Source: Leptospira ognonensis (GTDB lineage Bacteria > Spirochaetota > Leptospiria > Leptospirales > Leptospiraceae). Taken from it: 64,000 nt of DNA. The notes under the pieces were generated by a model. It was not told the origin of the DNA. It was given only the letters and a program-made list of their open reading frames with translations, and did not search any database. Positions within the stretch are counted from its first letter, which is position 1; each line of letters starts with the position of its first letter. The translations under genes and the position numbers were made by a program. Location of the stretch: contig NZ_RQGD01000034.1 in the NCBI RefSeq assembly GCF_004770745.1, positions 186,001 through 250,000 of the forward strand, in the 5' to 3' direction. This document shows, piece by piece, positions 57,761 through 64,000 of this stretch.

Positions 57761-57797
57761 AGATTCTCCTTTTGTCAGCTTTTGACTGACAATATTC

Positions 57798-57812
57798 GCA
57801 ATACTATTGCCT
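57798..57812 (-). promoter_or_regulatory. Possible sigma-54 promoter for the cysteine-rich protein
   Basis: On the minus strand AGGCAA (57812-57807), five bases and TTGC (57801-57798) keep the GG/GC core and spacing of a -24/-12 promoter, with A for T at the first position and A for C at the sixth. The start would be near 57787, and a hairpin (TGTCAG/CTGACA, 57773-57791) overlaps the expected 5-prime end. Confidence 0.4.
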
Positions 57813-57924
57813 TATTTTTACAGATGGCTACTCAAATAATCTTGTAACAGAAAAAAATGAAATTGGTTTACCCCCTTTTTCTCGTCATATCTATTGGATG
57901 AGGAAGCAGATTTAGAATTGGAAT

Positions 57925-59691
57925 ATGTCTATTTTTAAAAATCCAACGCGAAAATATCTTTCGGTGAATGTACTTCGTGTCTTCATCGGGGTAATCTGTT
58001 TTTTCCTCTCGATTTACCTTGCAAACACAGGGATACTCTTGTTTGCATCCCTTTATTTGTTGTTATCGCTTGTATGGTTTTCTCTTTCGATGACATCCCT
58101 CATTGAGGAAGAAGGTAATTTTGCTTACTTGGCAACCGCACTTGACCTAAGTCTTGGGACTTTTTTTGTATACCTGACCGGAACTTTTTCATCACCCTTT
58201 ACATTCGGCTTGTTGTTTGTAACAGCTATTAGTTCTTTGAATATAAAATTAAACCAAGGTTTGTTCTCCCTTTTTTACGGAAACATCATTTACACTGCGT
58301 TAGCTATTTTTGTCTATAGGGAATGGATTCCACCTTACGATGCGTTTGGTCCTTCAGTGCATATTAGCAACATCGGGTTGATCGTAACCATTTCTTTGTT
58401 TGTTGCCTCAAATATAAGCTTGTATTTATTTGTTCGCAATCTATCTAAATCAAATCTTCTTCTCCTTTCGCAAAAAGAGATGGAGAAGCAGAAGGCGGAA
58501 AAAGCGTATCTCGAAGCAGAGGCATCAAACCAAGCGAAGAGGTATTTTCTCGCGAATATGAGTCATGAAATTCGCACGCCCATGAATGGTATTATTGGTT
58601 TGGCGAGTTTACTGCAGAGAACCGAATTGAATGAAGAGCAGAATGATTTCCTAGAATCGATTGTCGTGAGCGCTAATAATTTAGTCTCCATCATAAATGA
58701 TATTTTAGACTTTTCCAAAATCGAAGCAGGTAAATTGGAGTTAGTTCCTGAAAATATTAATTTAGAAAGCTTCTTAATGGAGATCAATAACCTACTCATT
58801 TACCGCATCCGTGAAAAAAAGATCACATGGAAAATCAATTTTGATCCATCACTTCCAAAATGGATTTTTGCGGATCCAATTCGTTTGAAACAAATCCTAA
58901 TCAACCTAATCGGAAATGCGATTAAGTTTACGCCTGCAGCAGGCAGAATTGAAATGAATGTCCATCTTGAAATGAAGAGAGAGAACATTTGCAAGATCCG
59001 ATTTGAAATTTCTGATACTGGGATCGGTATTGAGCCTGAAAAGTTAAAAATTCTATTCTTACCTTTTGAGCAGGCAGACCATACTACCACTAGAAAATAT
59101 GGAGGGTCAGGACTTGGTCTTGCCATATCGATGAGCCTGGTGAAAATGTTGGGTGGAGAAATTACCGTTCAAAGCGAACTAAATAAAGGATCCATATTTG
59201 GATTTAGCGTTGATATCAAGGTGATCGACCAAGATGAGATAGATGCGATCACTAATGTTCAAGTTTCACAACCGAAAAGAAAAATACATTTACGTAGAGA
59301 TCTTAGATTTCTGAGTGTTGATGATAATGAAATCAATCAGAAAGTAATGCTTAAAATATCTAGAATCCTGAACATGAATCTAGACTATGCAAAGGATGGT
59401 CGCGAGGCTGTGCTTGCTCACTATCAATCCCCCTATGATATCATCTTTATGGATATGCAAATGCCAGTCATGGACGGTCTGGAAGCCACTCGCAGAATCA
59501 GATCTATGGAAAAACGCTCCTTACATTCTGCACTCATCATTGCTATGACAGCCAATGCCTTCGAGGAAGATAGAGAGAAATGTTTTCAGGCAGGTATGAA
59601 TGATTTTTTGGCAAAGCCAGTCCAACCAGATGCCATCATCGAGTTGATAGCACGATATGCAGAGATAACCGAAGAGTCTACGACACTCTGA
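57925..59691 (+). CDS. Membrane hybrid histidine kinase with receiver domain
   Basis: A 588-residue protein with the same plan as the kinase at 49952: about six N-terminal transmembrane helices (residues 15-175), a short coiled coil (QKEMEKQKAEKAYLEAEAS), HisKA with FLANMSHEIRTPMNG (phospho-His near 214), HATPase with NLIGNAIKFTPA, DTGIGIEPEK and GGSGLGLAIS, and a C-terminal receiver (LSVDDNEINQKV, IIFMDMQMPVMDG, phospho-Asp near 510). There is no separate phosphotransfer domain in either protein, so a partner HPt must exist elsewhere. Confidence 0.95.
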   Translation: MSIFKNPTRKYLSVNVLRVFIGVICFFLSIYLANTGILLFASLYLLLSLVWFSLSMTSLIEEEGNFAYLATALDLSLGTFFVYLTGTFSSPFTFGLLFVTAISSLNIKLNQGLFSLFYGNIIYTALAIFVYREWIPPYDAFGPSVHISNIGLIVTISLFVASNISLYLFVRNLSKSNLLLLSQKEMEKQKAEKAYLEAEASNQAKRYFLANMSHEIRTPMNGIIGLASLLQRTELNEEQNDFLESIVVSANNLVSIINDILDFSKIEAGKLELVPENINLESFLMEINNLLIYRIREKKITWKINFDPSLPKWIFADPIRLKQILINLIGNAIKFTPAAGRIEMNVHLEMKRENICKIRFEISDTGIGIEPEKLKILFLPFEQADHTTTRKYGGSGLGLAISMSLVKMLGGEITVQSELNKGSIFGFSVDIKVIDQDEIDAITNVQVSQPKRKIHLRRDLRFLSVDDNEINQKVMLKISRILNMNLDYAKDGREAVLAHYQSPYDIIFMDMQMPVMDGLEATRRIRSMEKRSLHSALIIAMTANAFEEDREKCFQAGMNDFLAKPVQPDAIIELIARYAEITEESTTL

Positions 59692-59815
59692 TCCCATACT
59701 TTAAAATCAAGATACACTCCTTCTAATTTTATTACTGTTTCAAGGGAAAATACAGACAGAGAAAGCGGAGTATCTACTTTTGAAAGGGAAACGGCATTTT
59801 ATGGTCCGGAGCTTC

Positions 59816-60538
59816 TCAAAATCTTCGTAGGACAGGCTTTCCGTAGGGATATTTTTCAGCCAAGTGAGCGATAAATCCTCGGTAAGAAAACCAGCCAGAT
59901 TTTCCTCTGTTATCCGGTGCCTTTTCAATATGCATCTCTTGGGCAGGCATAAAGCTAAAACCAATTAAAAACAAATCCTCTCTTCCTTCAGACTTAACAT
60001 GATCCAATATGATAGAAACATGTCCGATCCCACCATTCTCATTTTGGACAAACAAATCACCTGGCCTTAGTTCGGTGACTTTTACCTCTCTTCCTCCCAT
60101 TTTAATCGAATGCGAATTTGAGTTTGCAAATGCATTTCTCAAAAATTGAGGAAAAGTTTTCCCGCTCGATTTGTAAAATGCCTTTTTGCCGGAGTATTGA
60201 AATAGGTAAAGCTCTGAAAGCAGGTTGTTTTCTTTATGGAAATCAGCCCAAAGTCTCATCGTAAAATCGGCACATTGTTCAAGATCGTCGGTATAAAGCA
60301 AAGGTTTGTCGATGACTCCGAGACTTTCATACCAGTGGGAAAGGTCTTCTCGTTTATAGGAATAAACTTTGTTTTCTGATTTTAGTGAAAGTTTTTGAAC
60401 GTAACCGGAAAAGCTGGTATCGGCATAGGGGACACGAACATAATCTAAAGGCAAAGGTAGGGAACTGATCTTACTTGGAGACGAATAAAGAATTGGACTT
60501 ATTAAAAATAGAATCAATAAAAATATAAACCATTTCAT
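59816..60538 (-). CDS. Exported DUF4846 family protein
   Basis: A 240-residue protein with a signal peptide (MKWFIFLLILFLISPILYS). Features that place it in the DUF4846 family are SSLPLPLDYVRVPYADTSFSGYVQKLSL, DDLEQCADFTMRLWADF, LRPGDLFVQNENGGIGHVSIILD and GFSFMPAQEMHIEKAP with the C-terminal GWFSYRGF. The PGDLF...GHVSIILD segment resembles an NlpC/P60-like core. Biochemical function is not established. Confidence 0.82.
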   Translation of the reverse strand: MKWFIFLLILFLISPILYSSPSKISSLPLPLDYVRVPYADTSFSGYVQKLSLKSENKVYSYKREDLSHWYESLGVIDKPLLYTDDLEQCADFTMRLWADFHKENNLLSELYLFQYSGKKAFYKSSGKTFPQFLRNAFANSNSHSIKMGGREVKVTELRPGDLFVQNENGGIGHVSIILDHVKSEGREDLFLIGFSFMPAQEMHIEKAPDNRGKSGWFSYRGFIAHLAEKYPYGKPVLRRF

Positions 60539-60651
60539 TTCGATCTCATCCTAGATACCTTCTTTAGGGAATCAAGTTCTCTTCTTGACAGTTTCGAAAA
60601 TTTAGGATAAATATTCTGAGATAAAGATGCAAACCCGGCAAACTAAAACTT

Positions 60652-61254
60652 ATGAATGAAGAGACTCAAGTTTTTTTCCGGAAGATTATCATGAGCAATG
60701 AAGAGATTCTCAAATTGCGGATACTTCTTTATGGTCTCAAACTCAGGGCATTAAATGCACAAATTTTATCTGCAAATTCTGGATCTTTTGCGGTCAGCTA
60801 TGGAGTTGTCGCGACAGAAATCATTCATTTCAATCAGAAACTGCAAGAAACAAATGATAAATTATCAGAGAAAATTGCTATTGTACTCAAGGCCACAAGT
60901 AGGATACAAAGAATTTCTCATATCAATGGATTGATCTCACTATCCTTGGAGAAATCGAAAGCGCGGAACAACGATATCCAACATTACCAACCGATTCGAA
61001 GAAGATCGGAACAGCGAATCACTGATTTGCATGAGTTAGAATCAGAAATTAAAAAAATATTTTCTGAGATACGCATCTTAATTCGAAATTCCATCAAGTT
61101 GTGTTTGGAAGGTCGGAGCGTATCCCTACAAACAAGGATAGAATCGGCTACGATTACAGAAAATCAAAAGCTTTTTTTAGCAGTTGCCGAAAGCTTTGAT
61201 TCTGCTTTGAACATTATAGAGTCGTCTTATCGTTATCTGGTGAAAGTATGGTAG
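60652..61254 (+). CDS. Stand-alone chemoreceptor signalling-hairpin-like protein
   Basis: A 200-residue soluble helical protein. Residues 31-60, LRALNAQILSANSGSFAVSYGVVATEIIHF, follow the MCP hairpin-tip pattern LALNAAIEAARAGE.GRGFAVVA.EVR, with the LNA and FAV..VVA.E elements kept and the intervening charge pattern changed. The remaining sequence (QKLQETNDKLSEKIAIVLKATSRIQ, ITDLHELESEIKKIFSEIRILIRNSI) gives two more helices. There is no transmembrane segment, periplasmic domain or long MCP coiled coil. The gene precedes the ODP gene by three bases, so the two are cotranscribed. Confidence 0.75.
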   Translation: MNEETQVFFRKIIMSNEEILKLRILLYGLKLRALNAQILSANSGSFAVSYGVVATEIIHFNQKLQETNDKLSEKIAIVLKATSRIQRISHINGLISLSLEKSKARNNDIQHYQPIRRRSEQRITDLHELESEIKKIFSEIRILIRNSIKLCLEGRSVSLQTRIESATITENQKLFLAVAESFDSALNIIESSYRYLVKVW

Positions 61255-61257
61255 CAA

Positions 61258-62013
61258 ATGAAAAAAATTGAAACAATTTATACGGATCATGATCACAAAT
61301 GGTCTGTTATCGCACGAGATCCGGCAAAACCAAATTACCTCATTGATACAAATGAATATCTCATTGAATCAATGGGATTAGGTCTCTTGACCGATCCTGG
61401 TGGTAGCGAAATATTTCCCGAAGTATTCTCGGCATTAGGTGAGGTTTTTGCACCTTCGAATTTAAAAAACATCTTCGCCTCTCATCAAGATCCTGATATC
61501 ATTTCTTCCATTGCTCTATGGCTGGAAGTAAATCCTGAAATTAAATGTTACATCAGTTGGTTATGGACAAGTTTTTTGCCCCATTTTGGTGGGAACGCGG
61601 AAACGTTTATTCCCTTAAATGATGAAGGCGCTGATATCAATCATGGCTCTTTAAAGTTAAGAGCCATACCCGCTCATTATTTGCATAGCGCAGGTAATTT
61701 GCATTTATGGGATGAGAAAGCAAAGATACTTTTTAGTGGGGATATTGGCGCCGCCTTGCTTCCGCTAGATGAAACTGCTCTTTTTGTGAAGGATTTTGAT
61801 AAACATATTCGCTATATGGAAAAATTTCATAGTCGTTGGATGGCCTCAGAACAAGCCAAACTTTTATGGTGTGAACGCATTATGAAACTCAAGCCAGATA
61901 TGTTATGCCCTCAACATGGCGCAATCTTTCAAGGCAAGGATGTAGAAAGATTTATAAATTGGTTTCATGATCTGAAAATTGGAATGGATGCTCTCGATTT
62001 GTCTAAATCCTAA
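61258..62013 (+). CDS. ODP-type di-iron metallo-beta-lactamase protein
   Basis: A 251-residue MBL protein matching the di-iron domain of flavodiiron proteins with no flavodoxin domain. Likely ligands are His76, Asp78 and Asp80 (ASHQDPDIIS), His143 (HYLHSAGN), Asp162 (LFSGDIGAAL) and His220 (CPQHGAIF). The spacings 76-143-162 equal those in rubredoxin:oxygen oxidoreductase (79-146-165), with Asp in place of its bridging Glu81. Similar stand-alone proteins (ODP) sense oxygen and Fe(II) for chemotaxis in Treponema. Here it is coupled to the chemoreceptor-hairpin-like protein. The last 11 bases overlap a convergent methyltransferase gene. Confidence 0.88.
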   Translation: MKKIETIYTDHDHKWSVIARDPAKPNYLIDTNEYLIESMGLGLLTDPGGSEIFPEVFSALGEVFAPSNLKNIFASHQDPDIISSIALWLEVNPEIKCYISWLWTSFLPHFGGNAETFIPLNDEGADINHGSLKLRAIPAHYLHSAGNLHLWDEKAKILFSGDIGAALLPLDETALFVKDFDKHIRYMEKFHSRWMASEQAKLLWCERIMKLKPDMLCPQHGAIFQGKDVERFINWFHDLKIGMDALDLSKS

Positions 62014-62659
62014 AAATGGCAGAGTCATCTTCTTCTTCTTTCAGATCATAGTATCCGTAAACGAAGGATTTGCTGGCTCTTACTTCTAGACCGTAAAAGT
62101 ATTCTGAAATGCGACCTGATTTAATGACTTCCAGCTTATATTCTTCTGCAAGAAAGGTCATCTTATCGAGTGATATTTTTTCATTGATTTTGGGACCAAA
62201 ACCAGATTCCGTTTTTGCCCAATCCACAATTAAAAGGCGACCTCCTGGTTTCATAGATCGGATCAGCCCATCCATCGCCAAACCTGGATTAGGAAAAGTA
62301 GAAAGTGAGAGTGATGCAAAAATAATTTCTGGAACAGGAATCCATTCCGGCAAAAGAGGGTGATCGGACTGATCTATGTAAAAGGGAGTTAAATTGTCCA
62401 GCCCTTCGAGTAATTTACGTCTTAGGATCATGTCGATGATGTCCTGCTGACACTCGCCAGCCCATATCCAGACATTCGGAAACCACTTTCTAAACTCTGT
62501 AAAATAAAAACCAAGCCCCGAACCAAAATCCACTAGGTTGGTCACACCCTTCCAGTTAAAGAACTGATAGACATCTTCGGGAGAACACACTTCCTTTCTG
62601 TGACTAGAAATCAAGTATTCTTGGTATTTTAGTGACTTGTAGTATTCTGTTTCGGACAT
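62003..62659 (-). CDS. Class I SAM-dependent methyltransferase
   Basis: A 218-residue methyltransferase from ATG 62659 (MSETEYYKSLKYQEYL); an upstream TTG at 62695 would add only a hydrophobic leader. Core motifs are VTNLVDFGSGLGFYFTEFR (motif I, SAM-binding), a second block IIFASLSLSTFPNPGL and motif GGRLLIVDWAKTE. Substrate is unknown. It is convergent with the ODP gene. Confidence 0.85.
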   Translation of the reverse strand: MSETEYYKSLKYQEYLISSHRKEVCSPEDVYQFFNWKGVTNLVDFGSGLGFYFTEFRKWFPNVWIWAGECQQDIIDMILRRKLLEGLDNLTPFYIDQSDHPLLPEWIPVPEIIFASLSLSTFPNPGLAMDGLIRSMKPGGRLLIVDWAKTESGFGPKINEKISLDKMTFLAEEYKLEVIKSGRISEYFYGLEVRASKSFVYGYYDLKEEEDDSAIFRI

Positions 62660-62739
62660 AATTACAAAAAGATAGAAAAGGGAGAGGAAGTACAATAGAA
62701 AAATTCAATTCGCAGGACTGCCTTACCGAAAATGATACT

Positions 62740-64000
62740 ATGGTAATCTCTTTAAAAAGATGGATGCTTTCCATCCTCGCATACCTGCTCATACTACCAA
62801 TTTTGGCTCAGTCCAATTTTGATGAGGCGCGATACCCATCGATTCCCAAAGCCATACAAGCAAACATATTGGCTGATAAAAAATCCTCCCTCATTTCCTG
62901 GGAACCACCGCGTGAGAGCGGAGAGATCATCATTGCTAGGTCAAATAGTATCATCGACACTCCGGAAAAGTTATATATCGCCGATTCCTTAGGAAGGTAT
63001 AAATCAGGAGGAACTTCGGGGATAAAAAATTATTATGATTATAATTTAAAACCCGGTGCCTATTACTATGCCGTTGCTCTCGTTTCCGACGTTCGCAAAA
63101 GGGAAGTTAAATTATTTTCCGGTCAAAATTATACGATTGTACCTATCGTAATTGAAGAAACGGACGGTCCCTCTGAGGTCGGAGTAGGTCCGTTATTTCC
63201 TTCCGATGGCACCGTTTCAGCTGGATTTGTTTCAAACATAAAGGCAACGCTCGAAAAAAGAAACGTAAGATTAGAATGGAAACCGCCGCAAAATGCCATT
63301 GCAGGAAGAACCATTTATACTATTTATCGTTCCAATTCTCCGCTAACAACATTGCCTCTTTTCCAAAAAGCAGTGAAGCTGACTGAAGTTGGCCATCCGA
63401 CTTTTACATTCCTCGACCAAAGTCTTGAAAAATCGCAAACAGTCTATTATGGAGTTTCGGTCAAAGATGGGAAAGGCGAAGAAGCCTTGCCGTTGGAAGA
63501 TAAAAAATCAACCATACGTATCTTTTATGTAAAAAACAACGATTCGAATACGGCCGAAGTCATTCCCGACGATTCCTCTTCCCAGGATAAAAAAACAAAA
63601 CCTGTGGTCACTGTACCAGTAGATCCGCCAGGTACGATGCATGTGCGAGGCGTTGGTTATGAGAGGGTTGGAAAAGGTGTCGTCATTAGTTGGCTTGCGT
63701 CTGAGGGAGCTGATGAATCTGTCATTTATTCTGTATATGCTTCGACCAAACCCTTAAACCAAGGTAGCAACTCTTTTGGCACGGGTTCGGTTGTTAAAGT
63801 AGCGAGCATTAACCATCCAAAGACGAATTTTTATATCAAAGAGCTAAAGGAAATGGAAGACCTCTATTTTGGGATCACGGCAAAGTCCAATTCTGTGAGT
63901 GAAGATTTTAATCTGAAAGAAAACGTTTCCTATTTTCGCTATGATTTCGGTAAAGATCTAACTGTTCCTACAGAGACCGACATTGCCAAGCCAGTTGAAA
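62740..64000 (+). CDS. Exported protein with fibronectin III-like repeats, 5-prime part
   Basis: A frame open from ATG 62740 to the right edge (420 codons), so the gene is cut by the window. It starts with a signal peptide (MVISLKRWMLSILAYLLILPILAQ) and then contains at least three repeats with the FnIII-like pattern: KSSLISWEPPRESGEIIIARS, VRLEWKPPQNAIAGRTIYTIYRS, GVVISWLASEGADESVIYSVYAS, each followed by a YYYGVSVKD-type strand (YYAVALVSD, VYYGVSVKDGKG, YFGITAKSNS). Such repeats occur in large surface or periplasmic scaffolds. The function and full length are not visible. Confidence 0.85.
   Translation, partial: MVISLKRWMLSILAYLLILPILAQSNFDEARYPSIPKAIQANILADKKSSLISWEPPRESGEIIIARSNSIIDTPEKLYIADSLGRYKSGGTSGIKNYYDYNLKPGAYYYAVALVSDVRKREVKLFSGQNYTIVPIVIEETDGPSEVGVGPLFPSDGTVSAGFVSNIKATLEKRNVRLEWKPPQNAIAGRTIYTIYRSNSPLTTLPLFQKAVKLTEVGHPTFTFLDQSLEKSQTVYYGVSVKDGKGEEALPLEDKKSTIRIFYVKNNDSNTAEVIPDDSSSQDKKTKPVVTVPVDPPGTMHVRGVGYERVGKGVVISWLASEGADESVIYSVYASTKPLNQGSNSFGTGSVVKVASINHPKTNFYIKELKEMEDLYFGITAKSNSVSEDFNLKENVSYFRYDFGKDLTVPTETDIAKPVE

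Noticed and set aside
1..64000. tRNA, rRNA, CRISPR or insertion-sequence signatures
   Set aside because: No cloverleaf, ribosomal core, repeat array, transposase or terminal inverted repeats were recognised by eye; a tRNA scan would be needed to rule out single genes.

Overview
The window looks like a chromosomal segment of Leptospira, most likely a saprophytic species. The grounds are gene content and style: roughly 40% GC, frequent TTG/GTG starts, relaxed spirochete lipoboxes, LL-diaminopimelate aminotransferase, FapA/DUF342, bactofilin, several 7TMR-DISM/PP2C (SpoIIE-type) sensors and an ODP-type di-iron protein. I ran no database search, so the genus is an inference. No rRNA, tRNA, insertion sequence, prophage or CRISPR array was seen. 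No gene-free stretch exceeds 300 bases; the longest is 49675-49951, where I see no supported gene or site.

Layout. 1-1322 is the start of a large membrane protein that leaves the left edge. 1490-4424 (minus) is an overlapping rhomboid / lipoate ligase / glyA operon. 4444-7872 carries an MBL hydrolase and PBP1A, closed by a strong hairpin; next to it is a small exported protein behind an exact sigma-54 promoter (7973-8459). 8507-11576 (minus) holds SppA, an MBOAT acyltransferase and a probable lipoprotein. 11631-20743 is mostly housekeeping: aldose epimerase, LOG protein, rpmB, nth, UbiA/UbiX, thioesterase, pyrB, DUF2203 and dapL. 20796-27629 holds two exported helical proteins (a tentative FcpA resemblance), a CBS-PAS-Fis regulator with a lysine-rich tail, rho, rpmE, a NifU/pentapeptide fusion, a STAS protein and a lipoprotein.

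27642-37657 (minus) holds FapA, a glycosyltransferase-like protein, two RNA methyltransferases, an intact 7TMR-PP2C sensor, gltA and a soluble lytic transglycosylase. 37706-43460 (plus) holds two unknown proteins, bactofilin, pdxA, a DegT aminotransferase and membrane/exported proteins. It ends in a bidirectional terminator facing a sucB-lpdA-sucA operon (43538-48991), whose promoter region contains a perfect 14-bp palindrome.

49144-64000 is signalling-rich: two hybrid histidine kinases, glutaminase, a zinc-ribbon membrane protein, an NAD(P)H oxidoreductase, PlsC, a 7TMR-PP2C-TPR sensor broken by one in-frame TAA, a cysteine-rich exported peptide with a possible second sigma-54 promoter, a DUF4846 protein, and a two-gene unit coding for a stand-alone chemoreceptor-hairpin-like protein and an ODP-type di-iron MBL protein. 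The right edge cuts an exported protein with fibronectin III-like repeats.

The most interesting points are the hairpin/ODP pair (a candidate cytoplasmic oxygen or iron sensor for chemotaxis), the nonsense-split PP2C sensor, the NifU-pentapeptide fusion lacking its third cysteine, and two small exported proteins that may share sigma-54 control.
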